Shown: positions 44,450-52,476 of the stretch, one piece after another
Position numbering within the stretch: the first letter of the stretch is position 1
Layout: every line of letters starts with the position of its first letter
NCBI GenBank assembly: GCA_049841275.1
Contig: JASGDN010000052.1
Coordinates: 28,989 to 92,988 of the forward strand
DNA length: 64,000 nt
Direction: 5' to 3'
Origin: JASGDN01 sp049841275
Lineage (GTDB): Bacteria; Chloroflexota; Chloroflexia; Thermomicrobiales; UBA6265
Translations under genes and position numbers: made by a program
The notes under the pieces: model-generated
Databases searched by the model: none
Seen by the model: only the letters and a program-made list of their open reading frames with translations
Told to the model about the DNA's origin: nothing

Positions 44450-45559
44450 ATGACCCCCCAGCATCGCATCCGTCCATCCACCCTGTCGTCCACCGCACGC
44501 GAACGCGGCATCTCGCGTCGCACCTTCGCCAGGGCGTCCACCGTCGCCGCGGCCGGATTCCTCCTCGGGGGACGGTTCGCCGGCCCGACCACCATCCGCG
44601 CCGCGCAGGACGCCACGAAGGTCAGCCTCGCCCTCGACTGGTATCCCACCTCACAGCACGCGGGTATCTACGTCGCGCAGGCGAAGGGATACTTCACCGA
44701 AGCCGGTCTGGACGTGAACGTCTACACCCCCGCCGATCCCACCACCGTCCTCCAGACGGTCGGTGCTGGCCGCGACACCTTCGGCATCTCCTATCAGACC
44801 GATGTCCTCTTCGCGCGGGGAGAGAAGGTGCCAGTGGTCTCCGTCGCTGCACTCGTCCAGCATCCGCTGAACAGCCTGATGTTCAAGCAGAGCGCCAACA
44901 TCACCCGCCCGGCCGATCTCAAGGGCAAGAGCGTCGGCATCGCCGGCCTCCCCAGCGACGACGCCTTCCTTGGCACCATGCTGAAGACCGATGGCCTCAC
45001 GCTCGACGATATCGAGGTCGTCAACGTCGGCTACGACCTCCTGCCTGCCCTGCTTGCCGGGCGTGTGGACGCCGTCATGGGCGCCTATTGGACCCACGAA
45101 TCGATCGTCGCCGAACAGCAGGGCACGCCGGTAGGCTACCTGCGTGTCGAGCAATGGGGCGTGCCCGACTACTACGAGCTCGTGCTCGTCACCGGCGAGG
45201 ACTACGCCCGCGAGCACACAGAGACGGTCTCCGCCCTGCTCGGAGCCATCCAGCGCGGCTACGAGGATGCGATCGTCGACCCGGAAAGCGCGATCGCAAC
45301 CCTGAAGGCCGCCAGCGAGGATGTCGACGAGACCGTCGAGCGCAAGGGGATCGACCTCCTCATTCCGCTCTGGACGGACAACGGGGCCGTTCCCTTCGGC
45401 ACGCAGACCGCAGAACGCTGGCAAGCCTATGCCGGCTGGCTGAAGGAGCAAGGCCTGCTGAAGGACGATGTTGATCCCGCTACCGCCTTCCGTGGCGACC
45501 TCCTGCCGGCGTCCACCGCAACGCCAGCCGCTTCTCCACAGGCCAGCCCCACCGGGTGA
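44450..45559 (+). CDS. thiY: ABC transporter substrate-binding protein, ThiY/NMT1-like (thiamine pyrimidine precursor)
   Basis: 369 residues from ATG 44450 with GGAGG at 44435-44439. A twin-arginine signal (RGISRRTFARAST, then AAAGFLLGG) exports it. The mature part has the NMT1/THI5 fold: VSLALDWYPTSQHAGIYVAQAKGYFTEAGLDV, ADLKGKSVGI, and AVMGAYWTHESIVAEQQG. With the TPP riboswitch directly upstream it should bind formylaminopyrimidine or HMP-like thiamine precursors outside the cell. The permease and ATPase partners are not in this window: the gene is alone and is followed by a hairpin. The C-terminal tail (ATPAASPQASP) is disordered. Confidence 0.9.
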   Translation: MTPQHRIRPSTLSSTARERGISRRTFARASTVAAAGFLLGGRFAGPTTIRAAQDATKVSLALDWYPTSQHAGIYVAQAKGYFTEAGLDVNVYTPADPTTVLQTVGAGRDTFGISYQTDVLFARGEKVPVVSVAALVQHPLNSLMFKQSANITRPADLKGKSVGIAGLPSDDAFLGTMLKTDGLTLDDIEVVNVGYDLLPALLAGRVDAVMGAYWTHESIVAEQQGTPVGYLRVEQWGVPDYYELVLVTGEDYAREHTETVSALLGAIQRGYEDAIVDPESAIATLKAASEDVDETVERKGIDLLIPLWTDNGAVPFGTQTAERWQAYAGWLKEQGLLKDDVDPATAFRGDLLPASTATPAASPQASPTG

Positions 45560-45567
45560 ACACACCG

Positions 45568-45600
45568 CAGGCCCGTCGAACATCGAGTTCGACGGGCCTG
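45568..45600. terminator. Terminator-like hairpin
   Basis: A 13-bp stem (CAGGCCCGTCGAA / TTCGACGGGCCTG) with a 7-base loop just after the binding-protein gene. No T-tract. Confidence 0.7.
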
Positions 45601-45640
45601 TAGAGAGACGCCCCGTTATTCCGGACTCATGCGTGCGCGG

Positions 45641-45904
45641 TCAAGCGCCACGCCGCCTGGTGATCATCGAGAACGCCCACGAGACGATCAGCGCACCAAT
45701 CACCGCGATGATGAGGCTACCGATCGAGAAGTCGATGACGTTGTCGGACCCCGTAATGAGATTCCAGAGAAATCCACCGACCAGGGCGCCGACGATCCCG
45801 AGCACGATATTGCCGATCCAGCCCTGCTCCTGATTCGTCTTGTTGATCAGGCTGGCGATCCAGCCCGCGATCGCTCCCAGAACGATCCAACCGATAAGAC
45901 CCAT
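45641..45904 (-). CDS. GlsB/YeaQ/YmgE-family small membrane protein
   Basis: 87 residues from ATG 45904, with GGAGGG upstream. Three hydrophobic helices with the family pattern GLIGWIVLGAIAGWIASLI, GWIGNIVLGIVGALVGGFLWN, and SLIIAVIGALIVSWAFSMI, rich in Gly as in the stress-induced transglycosylase-associated family. The role is unknown but often tied to envelope stress. It is transcribed toward the binding-protein gene. The 122 bases upstream up to the next gene end show nothing recognisable. Confidence 0.9.
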   Translation of the reverse strand: MGLIGWIVLGAIAGWIASLINKTNQEQGWIGNIVLGIVGALVGGFLWNLITGSDNVIDFSIGSLIIAVIGALIVSWAFSMITRRRGA

Positions 45905-46026
45905 GCTCGTGCCCTCCTTCGTGCATTGTGGCGTACCGCACGCCGCAATGCATGGCGCACGAGCCATGCCGCATCCCTCCCCTGCCAGCTTCTGTCCAGC
46001 CACCGTGCCCCCACGACGTCACTACC

Positions 46027-46635
46027 TCACCCGGCGCGATTCACCTCGTATGTGGCAATGATCACCCCGGTTGTCGTCGGCACGCTTCGCACCAGCGTCA
46101 TCTCCGCGACATGATCGTGCTGTTCGTTCGGCGCAAAGAGCGTCTGCCCCGTTCCCAGCGTCAGCGGGAAGATCGACAGGATGAACGTATCGACCAGCCC
46201 AGCCTTGTGCAGGCTGCGCACGAGTTCACCACTTCCGAGGATGTTCAGGTTCGGCCCGTCCGTCGCCTGCAACGCCCCGACGGTCTCCACGGCGTCACCT
46301 CGCAGCAGGGTCGACCGTTCCCACGGCAGCGGTTCCGTCAGCGTGTTCGAAACCACGAGCTTGTCGACGGTATTGAAGAACGCAGAAAAGGGACTATCCG
46401 TCTGCTTCGGCCAAACCGCGAAGAAGTCTTCGTAGGTCCGCCGCCCGAAGAGCATCGCTGCCGCCATAGTCGCTTCTTCCCGGCCGCGTCCCATCTCCCG
46501 CGCCATCACATCGTCCATGTACCGCCCACCCCAACCGCCGTGGGTGAATCCTCCCCGCGTATCCTCGTCGGGGCGTCCCGGCGCCTGCATCACCCCGTCC
46601 AACGTCACATTTTCGATTGCGGTAATTCGGCGCAT
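46027..46635 (-). CDS. DHFR/RibD C-terminal-like reductase
   Basis: 202 residues from ATG 46635, chosen because GAGG lies nine bases upstream; GTG 46650 is in frame but overlaps the preceding stop. The family signature is clear: ENVTLDGVMQAPG, MLFGRRTYEDFFAVWP, NLNILGSGELVRSLHKAGLVDTFILSIFPLTLGTG and a closing VIIATYEV. RibD_C proteins reduce pterin- or pyrimidine-like substrates with NADPH; this family of stand-alone members has no fixed role. It follows the SRPBCC gene by 14 bases, an operon. Confidence 0.92.
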   Translation of the reverse strand: MRRITAIENVTLDGVMQAPGRPDEDTRGGFTHGGWGGRYMDDVMAREMGRGREEATMAAAMLFGRRTYEDFFAVWPKQTDSPFSAFFNTVDKLVVSNTLTEPLPWERSTLLRGDAVETVGALQATDGPNLNILGSGELVRSLHKAGLVDTFILSIFPLTLGTGQTLFAPNEQHDHVAEMTLVRSVPTTTGVIIATYEVNRAG

Positions 46636-46649
46636 GCGTGCCTCGCTCA

Positions 46650-47144
46650 CTATTCCCGGCCGTCTTCGACCAACGCCGCCAGCTTCTCCAACGAAAGCCG
46701 CGTCCCGAGCTCGTTGTCCTCCGGACGAATCCCGGACGGCAGATTGCGATACGCGATCGCCACCTCCGTTCCGTCGTCCACCGACACCAGGTCGATCGTC
46801 ATCGTCATCTCGCCAGCGAATGCCGGATCATCCGTCTCGAAGGCAATCGCCTGCACCACCTTCCGCAGAGGATCCCGCTCGAGGTATCGCGCCGAGTATC
46901 GATCCTCATGCTCGCCGGACTTCCCGATCCCGTTGGCCTCGGTATCCGGATACCGCAGGATCATCCAGTACCCGCTCCCATCCGCAAACGGTTCGATCCG
47001 CGCGGTCATCTCACCCGGCGTCTGCCACCGCACCAGCAAGGACGGCTCGGTGATCGCCTGGTAGATGGCATCGGCCGGCGCGTGAATGATGCGTGCTATC
47101 CGCTGCTCGTCCCTGCCAACGACATCGGACTGTTCGTCGATCAT
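46650..47144 (-). CDS. SRPBCC/AHSA1-family protein
   Basis: 164 residues from ATG 47144 with AGGAGGA four bases upstream; ATG 47162 overlaps that site. It has the START-like/AHSA1 pattern: ARIIHAPADAIYQAITEPSLLVRWQTPGEMTA, a central beta sheet (GYWMILRY), and TMTIDLVSVDDGTEVAIAYRNLP, ending in a long helix (LGTRLSLEKLAALVED). These bind hydrophobic ligands or act as Hsp90-associated proteins; no function can be fixed. It is the first gene of a two-gene operon with the DHFR-like reductase and divergent from the nitroreductase pair. Confidence 0.92.
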   Translation of the reverse strand: MIDEQSDVVGRDEQRIARIIHAPADAIYQAITEPSLLVRWQTPGEMTARIEPFADGSGYWMILRYPDTEANGIGKSGEHEDRYSARYLERDPLRKVVQAIAFETDDPAFAGEMTMTIDLVSVDDGTEVAIAYRNLPSGIRPEDNELGTRLSLEKLAALVEDGRE

Positions 47145-47347
47145 GGCGTCCTCCTGTTCCATCGGTCCACAGTGCCAGCGTACGCCTGGCGGCACGGCGA
47201 GACTTCTCACGTCTTGCGCCTTCGGGAAGGAACTGCCCACACAACCGGGATCGCGAGAAAGACGATGCCGTATGCTGGCAGCACATGGCTCATACGCGGG
47301 CAACGTGCAGATGCTGTTGCCGCCCCGACATGAAAGGTGAGGCTCAC

Positions 47348-47914
47348 GTGTCCATCGCCCACATCGAGACCGTCCGTGCCCTCCGCAAGGTCCGCCAGAA
47401 CCGCGAGTACACCGACGAACCGGTCTCCCCGGAGATGCTCGACGAACTTCTGGAAGTCGCGCGCTGGTCCGGCAGCTCCCAGAACACGCAGCCCTGGCAT
47501 TTCATCGTCGTCACCGACAAGGACGCCCTGCGCACCATCGGCGCGCAACGTCCAAACATCGGTTGGGTCGGCGATGCGCCCCTCGCCATCGCGCTCGTCA
47601 TGAACGGGTCCAACCCGCCCAGCGAGTACTACGACGAAGGCCGCGTCACCGAGCGCCTCCTGATCGCCGCCCGCGAACTCGGGCTCGGCGCGGGCACCGC
47701 CTGGATCGGCGACGAGCCGCAGCAGACCGCCATCAAGGAACTGCTCGGCGTCCCACAAGACCGCATCCTGCGCTCGGTCGTGGTCATTGGCCATCCGAAG
47801 CCGGGCGCGACTCACAAGCTGGGCCGCACGACCTCCGGTCGCAAGCCGCTGGAGGAAGTCGTTTCCTGGGATACATTCGGCAACGCGACCGCTCCCGACG
47901 GGAGCGCCTCATGA
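47348..47914 (+). CDS. Nitroreductase-family flavoprotein (first of tandem pair)
   Basis: 188 residues from GTG 47348, with AGGTGAGG five bases upstream; ATG 47330 is in frame but has no such site. FMN-binding features: VRQNREYTDEPVSPE (arginine for phosphate), SSQNTQPWHF and the C-terminal VVVIGHPKPGA with HKLGRTTSGRKPLEEVVSWDTFG. Nitroreductases reduce quinones or nitro compounds with NAD(P)H. The last bases overlap the start of a second, related gene (ATGA), so the two are translated together and may form a heterodimer. Confidence 0.93.
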   Translation: MSIAHIETVRALRKVRQNREYTDEPVSPEMLDELLEVARWSGSSQNTQPWHFIVVTDKDALRTIGAQRPNIGWVGDAPLAIALVMNGSNPPSEYYDEGRVTERLLIAARELGLGAGTAWIGDEPQQTAIKELLGVPQDRILRSVVVIGHPKPGATHKLGRTTSGRKPLEEVVSWDTFGNATAPDGSAS

Positions 47915-48468
47915 GCCAGTCCATCGCGCCCGCCGAGGTTTCCCGTTTCCTGCGCGGGCTCCGCCAGCGTCGCACCTTTACCGCCGACCCGATTGCCGAC
48001 GACGTGCTGCAGGACATCCTGGAGATCGCGCGCTGGACCGGTAGCGCCAAGAATTCACAGCCCTGGCATCTGATCGTCGTGCGTGACAAGGCCACGCTGG
48101 AACAGCTTGCCACCTGCGGCCAGTTCGCCGGCTTCCTGCAGAGTGTCGATGTCGCCATCGTCATCGCCCTGCATGGCTACGCCCGTCTTGCCGAGGTCTA
48201 CGACGAAGGCCGCCTCAGCGAACGCATCATGCTGATGGCCGATGCCTACGGGCTCGGCAGCGGAACCGGCTGGTTCAGCGACGAAGCCGGGCAGAAACGC
48301 GTCAAGGACCTGTTGGATATTCCCGCCGAATGGTTCGTCCACTCCGCGGTCGGGCTCGGCCACGTCCCGGAGGGTCATGTCGAGCGTCCCGGCGTCGCTC
48401 TCGGCCGTCACCCGCTAAGCGAAATCGCCAGCTACGAACGCGTGAGCGATTCCTCCCACCAGGACTGA
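47911..48468 (+). CDS. Nitroreductase-family flavoprotein (second of tandem pair)
   Basis: 185 residues. Paralogue of the preceding gene over most of its length: LRQRRTFTADPIADDVLQDILEIARWTGSAKNSQPWHLIVVRD matches the first paralogue, and EVYDEGRLSERIMLMADAYGLGSGTGW aligns with its partner's EYYDEGRVTERLLIAARELGLGAGTAW. The FMN phosphate arginine and the NSQPWH loop are kept, and the protein ends YERVSDSSHQD. ATG 47911 overlaps the first gene's stop. Nitroreductases are dimers with shared active sites, so a heterodimer is plausible. Confidence 0.92.
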   Translation: MSQSIAPAEVSRFLRGLRQRRTFTADPIADDVLQDILEIARWTGSAKNSQPWHLIVVRDKATLEQLATCGQFAGFLQSVDVAIVIALHGYARLAEVYDEGRLSERIMLMADAYGLGSGTGWFSDEAGQKRVKDLLDIPAEWFVHSAVGLGHVPEGHVERPGVALGRHPLSEIASYERVSDSSHQD

Positions 48469-48628
48469 CGACCCCACAACCAGGCCCGCCCAGCACGGTC
48501 GCTGTTCCGACATGCCCACGTCATCCCACGCGGTGCCGGGCAGCCAGAACCGCGCCCATGCATGGCATCGTTTCCACGACTGCGGCATCATAGGCGGGGC
48601 AATTCACCGTCCTCCCCGGTATCACTCA

Positions 48629-48653
48629 GGAGACCGCACATCCGGCGGTCTCC
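48629..48653 (+). promoter_or_regulatory. Leader hairpin before the TerC gene
   Basis: GGAGACCGC / GCGGTCTCC with a 7-base loop, ending seven bases before ATG 48661. The only Shine-Dalgarno-like sequence (AGGAG, 48628-48632) lies inside the stem, so the fold could limit translation. It lacks the conserved Mn-riboswitch (yybP-ykoY) sequences often found before terC. Confidence 0.4.
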
Positions 48654-48660
48654 CACCTGA

Positions 48661-49446
48661 ATGGGACACCCGTTGGATCTCGAAGTCCTCCAGAAACTCC
48701 TCAGCATCATCGTCGTCGATCTCGTCCTCTCCGCCGACAACGCCGTCGTCATCGGCATGGCCGCGAGCCGGCTTTCCGCCGAGAACCGCAAGCGCGCCAT
48801 CGTCTGGGGCGGCGCGGGAGCCATCGGCCTCCGCATCCTCTTCACCGCCGCCGCCGCACTCCTGCTCGATGTCCCCCTGTTGCAGGCCATCGGCGGCATC
48901 CTGCTCGTGGTGATCGCCTTCCGTCTCGTGACGCCGGAAAGTGGGTACGACGATCCGCACATCAAGCAGGCAGGATCGCTCGGCGAGGCCATCCGCACGA
49001 TCATCCTCGCCGACGTGGTCATGAGCCTCGACAACATCATCGCGGTCGGTGGCACATCGGAAGGCCATCTTGGTCTGATGCTCTTTGGCCTCATCGTCTC
49101 GATCTCGCTGATCCTCTTCGGCAGCAACCTCGTCGCGAATGTGCTCGACCGCTTCACCTGGCTGCTCATCGTCGGCGTACTCGTGCTGATGCACGCCGCA
49201 ACCAGCATGTTCCTGCGCGACGACTTCGTGGTGAAGGCGCTCGGCGGCTGGGAAGCGCCGGAATGGGTCTCCATCGCCGCCGCCCCGGTGCTGACCGCAC
49301 TCGTGCTCGGCCTCGTCTACCTCCGCAAGGGTACGGTCGTCGGCCTCAATGCCGGCCACGGGACCGAGAGCGTCTCTGTGGATACCGGTCACGATACCCT
49401 CGATGCCCATACGTCCGACGCGTCCATGACGAGCCCTCGCCCGTAG
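48661..49446 (+). CDS. TerC/YjbE-family integral membrane protein
   Basis: 261 residues with seven hydrophobic helices. Family motifs: IIVVDLVLSADNAVVIGMAAS (first acidic site), RTIILADVVMSLDNIIAVGGTSEGH (second), and RFTWLLIVGVLVLMHAA. The paired Asp/Asn motifs within the membrane are thought to bind metal ions; relatives export manganese or calcium or affect secreted metalloproteins. The C-terminal tail is Ser/Thr/Asp-rich and probably disordered. The start has no free ribosome site (see the hairpin at 48629). A 13-bp hairpin follows the stop. Confidence 0.93.
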   Translation: MGHPLDLEVLQKLLSIIVVDLVLSADNAVVIGMAASRLSAENRKRAIVWGGAGAIGLRILFTAAAALLLDVPLLQAIGGILLVVIAFRLVTPESGYDDPHIKQAGSLGEAIRTIILADVVMSLDNIIAVGGTSEGHLGLMLFGLIVSISLILFGSNLVANVLDRFTWLLIVGVLVLMHAATSMFLRDDFVVKALGGWEAPEWVSIAAAPVLTALVLGLVYLRKGTVVGLNAGHGTESVSVDTGHDTLDAHTSDASMTSPRP

Positions 49447-49473
49447 TCCGGAGCGGCAAAAAACACGAATGAG

Positions 49474-49505
49474 AACGGCGGCGCGAAAGCAATCGCGCCG
49501 CCGTT
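49474..49505. terminator. Terminator-like hairpin between convergent genes
   Basis: A 13-bp stem (AACGGCGGCGCGA / TCGCGCCGCCGTT) with a 6-base loop between terC (+) and menG (-). An A6 run lies on the left, giving a U-tract on the minus-strand transcript. Confidence 0.8.
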
Positions 49506-49548
49506 CCGTGTCCCAGCGGGACAGAGCATCCAGGTGACCGGACGCTCG

Positions 49549-50313
49549 CTACCCCTTCGTCCCGATATGCAACGCCACCGTTCCGAACCCGAGCCCGATC
49601 CACTGCACGTCCACCAGGCCGGCCTCTCCCATGATCCGCGCGAGTTCCGGCGCCGGTGGGAATGCCGCCACCGACTTCGGCAGATAGGCGTATGCCGCGC
49701 GGTCCCCGCTCAGCGCACCGCCCACCACCGGCACCACCCGCTCGAAGTACGCCTGGAACGGCACTTTCAGCACCGGATTCTGTAACGGTGTCATCTCCAG
49801 GCACAGGAAGCGTCCCCCCCGGCGCAGAACCCGGCCCATCTCCGCCACCGCGGCACCGTAGTCCGGCATGTTCCGCAAGCCGAAGGAGACCGTCGTTGCG
49901 TCGAACGTGCCGTCCGGGAATGGCAACGCCATCGCGTCGCCCTCAACGAACGTCACGCCGTCCACGTCCGATTTCGCCAGCTTCGCCCTGGCCGCCGCGA
50001 TCATCTCCGGCGAGAAATCGAGCCCCGTCACGCGCAACGCACCGGCCTTCCGGATCGCGAACGCCACGTCGCCGGTGCCGGTCGCCACGTCGAGGACGTG
50101 CGCGCTCCCCCGTCCATCGACGGACGCCGCCTTCCGCGCCACCAGGTCGCGCCAAGGAATGTCCATCCCGAAGGTCATGATGTGGTTCATCAGGTCGTAG
50201 CGCGGCACGATGCGGTCGAACATCGTCCGCACGCTCTCCGGCGCAGCAATCGCGCCCCTCCCCTGCCCGATCGGCTCGTTGGAGGATGTGGTTGTGGACG
50301 TGGATTCGGACAC
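49549..50313 (-). CDS. menG: Demethylmenaquinone methyltransferase (UbiE/MenG)
   Basis: 254 residues from GTG 50313, with GAGGAG upstream. SAM-binding motifs: HVLDVATGTGDVAFAI (motif I), VTGLDFSPEMIAAARAKL, FVEGDAMALPFPDGTFDATTVSFGLRNMPD and the signature RVLRRGGRFLCLEMTPLQNP of the UbiE/COQ5 family. The enzyme methylates demethylmenaquinone, the last step of menaquinone synthesis, at the membrane. The menA gene lies upstream on the same strand but is separated by a 358-base gap holding a repeat element, so it may be transcribed from its own promoter. Confidence 0.95.
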   Translation of the reverse strand: MSESTSTTTSSNEPIGQGRGAIAAPESVRTMFDRIVPRYDLMNHIMTFGMDIPWRDLVARKAASVDGRGSAHVLDVATGTGDVAFAIRKAGALRVTGLDFSPEMIAAARAKLAKSDVDGVTFVEGDAMALPFPDGTFDATTVSFGLRNMPDYGAAVAEMGRVLRRGGRFLCLEMTPLQNPVLKVPFQAYFERVVPVVGGALSGDRAAYAYLPKSVAAFPPAPELARIMGEAGLVDVQWIGLGFGTVALHIGTKG

Positions 50314-50386
50314 AGGAAACTCCTCAATCTGGATAGAATGGCATTGGACGGCCTGTCGATCACAATGCCGCGCTGATACCCACCAT

Positions 50387-50644
50387 CCCATGTCATTCTG
50401 AGCGACGGTCAGAACCCCCGTGCGAAGCACAATCGACCGCAGGTCGATACCCCGGAACGTGTACCCCATTCATGGAGCCCACACGGAACGATCTGATTGG
50501 TGAAGCGTCACTCAGGCAAACACCGGGTTCCGGCTGGTGGTCCGCCAGAAGCGCTTTCGCTGCGCTGCGCGCGGGGGTGGTCAATAGGCGGTTGCTCCGC
50601 AACCGAGCGGGAGCGGCCCATCGCTGCGCTCAACATGACATGGG
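50387..50644 (+). repeat. Small inverted-repeat-bounded element, copy 2
   Basis: The left end CCCATGTCATTCTGAGCG (50387-50404) and the right end (50627-50644) are inverted copies matching at 16 of 18 bases. It contains the block GTGCGAAGCACAATCGACCG, also found reversed in the element at 37483-37669. No protein is encoded. Size and ends fit a miniature mobile element (MITE-like), and it sits between menA and menG. Confidence 0.6.
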
Positions 50645-50671
50645 TGTTGAGCGCAGCGATACCTCGCCGTG

Positions 50672-51592
50672 TTATCGCGACAACACCAACGCGGCCGACA
50701 GCAGCACGCTCATCAACAGCAGCGTCTTGCCCGTGTTCCCGAGCGTCGGATTCAGCGCCGGCCCCGTCCGCGTCGTGATCTGCCGCCACAGGCTCCAGAG
50801 CGCCGGCCACGCGCCCAGCGTCAGCAACCACGACCAGTTCAACCAGCCCGCCAGCCAGAAGACGACCGGCGATACGGCCGCGACGATCAGCATCGCCGCA
50901 TACTCGACCTGCGTATTCCGCGCGCCGATCCGCACCGCCACCGTCCGCTTCCCGGCCTTCGCATCGGTCGAAAGGTCGCGCAGGTTGTTCACGACCAGGA
51001 TCCCGATTGCCAGCGCCCCCATCGGCACGGAGACCGCCAGCGCCAGCGCCGTCAAGTGACGCGTCTGCACGAACGCCGTCCCCGCCACCGCGAGCGGCCC
51101 GAAGAAGAGGAAGACGAAGACCTCTCCCAGCCCCAGGTAGCTGATCGGGAACGGCCCGCCGGTATACGCCACCGCGCACACCAGCGCCGCGATCCCAAGC
51201 AGCAGGAACGGCCATCCTCCCCGCCAGACGAGGTAGAGCCCACTCGCCACCGCCAGCCCCAGTGCAATCCACGTCGCCCGCAGGACATCGTCCGCCGTGA
51301 TCAGCCCGCTCGCCGTCACCCGCATCGGACCGCTGCGTTCCGCCGTGTCCGCCCCCCGCTTGAAGTCGAGCGCGTCGTTCGCGAAGTTCGCCGCTATCTG
51401 CAGCAACAGCGCCGTTACCAACGCCACCAGCGCCGTCGGCGCGTGAAATCCCCGCTCGTGGAAGGCCACCGCCGTCCCTGCAATCACCGGCGCTATCGCG
51501 GCGGGGAGCGTCTTCGGGCGCGCCGCGAGGTACCAGAGACGCCAGCGCGGCAATGGGGGAGGCGCGGATTGGGCAACGGAAGAAGCACTCAT
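50672..51592 (-). CDS. menA: 1,4-dihydroxy-2-naphthoate polyprenyltransferase (MenA)
   Basis: 306 residues. UbiA-family prenyltransferase with two Asp-rich motifs, NFANDALDFKRGADTAERSGPMRV (first) and NNLRDLSTDAKAGKRTVAVRIG (second), which bind Mg and the prenyl diphosphate, and about nine membrane helices. It attaches the isoprenoid chain to 1,4-dihydroxy-2-naphthoate in the membrane, giving demethylmenaquinone, the substrate of MenG encoded nearby. ATG 51592 overlaps the panC stop (ATGA), so it is translationally coupled to the pantothenate genes. Confidence 0.95.
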   Translation of the reverse strand: MSASSVAQSAPPPLPRWRLWYLAARPKTLPAAIAPVIAGTAVAFHERGFHAPTALVALVTALLLQIAANFANDALDFKRGADTAERSGPMRVTASGLITADDVLRATWIALGLAVASGLYLVWRGGWPFLLLGIAALVCAVAYTGGPFPISYLGLGEVFVFLFFGPLAVAGTAFVQTRHLTALALAVSVPMGALAIGILVVNNLRDLSTDAKAGKRTVAVRIGARNTQVEYAAMLIVAAVSPVVFWLAGWLNWSWLLTLGAWPALWSLWRQITTRTGPALNPTLGNTGKTLLLMSVLLSAALVLSR

Positions 51593-52476
51593 GAAGCGTT
51601 ACTCATCGATGAAAGGGAACTCATCAGGACCGGAAACGGCTGTCGCAGATCGTGCGTGTCGATCAGACGGACATCACCCACCCGCGCCGCGACCAGGGCC
51701 CGCGTTCCGGTGGCGATGTCGTCCACCGGCTCCAGGGTCGCCGGATCGACGATGGCAAGATACTCCACATCCAGCCCGGCAAGCTCGCCGCGCCCCATCG
51801 CCAGCAAGCGGTCGACTCCCGTCTCGCCGGCCGCGACCGCCATTGTCATCGCCGCCAGTGCGCGCGAGAGCGCCAGGGCCTGCTGGCGCTCGTCCACCCG
51901 AAGACGGGCATTCCGCGAACTCAACGCCAGCCCACTCGCCTCCCGCACGATCGGGCACCCGACGATCTCGCCCGGCAGATGGAGGTCACGATGCATCCGC
52001 CGCACGACAGCAAGCTGCTGAAAATCCTTCTCGCCAAAGTAGCTGCGATCCGGCTGTATGTGATCGAGCAGGATGCTCACGACCGTCGTCACCCCATCGA
52101 AATGACCGGGACGGAAGGCCCCCTCCCATCGCTCGGTCAGGCCGCGCACCAGCACCGTCGTCGCGTGCCCGTCCGGATACACCGTCACCGGCGCTGGCAT
52201 GTAGACGATCGTCGCCCCGGCATCGGCGGCCAGCGCCAGATCGCGCTTCGGCGTGCGCGGGTATCTTGCCAGATCGTTCGGATCGTTGAATTGCGTGGGG
52301 TTCACGAAGATGCTCACCACCACCTCGGCCTGCTCCGCCGCCGCTCGCGCGATCAACGCCTGATGCCCGGCGTGAAGGGCGCCCATCGTTGGCACGAACC
52401 CGCGCGTCCGGGAAGGATCTCGCCGTGCAAGCTCCTCCGGAGTGCGAACGACGACCGGCATCGCGCGATCAGGCAT
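51589..52476 (-). CDS. panC: Pantothenate synthetase
   Basis: 295 residues. Nucleotidyltransferase-fold motifs of PanC: FVPTMGALHAGHQALI (HIGH-like), FVNPTQFNDPNDLARYPRT, YFGEKDFQQLAVVRRMHRDL and SSRNARL (KMSKS-like region). It joins pantoate to beta-alanine using ATP, the last step of vitamin B5 synthesis. ATG 52476 lies inside the end of panB, with GGAGG upstream in the panB coding sequence; an in-frame ATG 15 bases later is possible. It overlaps menA at the other end. No panD is in the window. Confidence 0.96.
   Translation of the reverse strand: MPDRAMPVVVRTPEELARRDPSRTRGFVPTMGALHAGHQALIARAAAEQAEVVVSIFVNPTQFNDPNDLARYPRTPKRDLALAADAGATIVYMPAPVTVYPDGHATTVLVRGLTERWEGAFRPGHFDGVTTVVSILLDHIQPDRSYFGEKDFQQLAVVRRMHRDLHLPGEIVGCPIVREASGLALSSRNARLRVDERQQALALSRALAAMTMAVAAGETGVDRLLAMGRGELAGLDVEYLAIVDPATLEPVDDIATGTRALVAARVGDVRLIDTHDLRQPFPVLMSSLSSMSNAS

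Noticed and set aside
48469..48660. Mn-responsive yybP-ykoY riboswitch before terC
   Set aside because: The conserved GGGGAGUAG and downstream CCCG-like motifs are absent; only a simple stem is seen.
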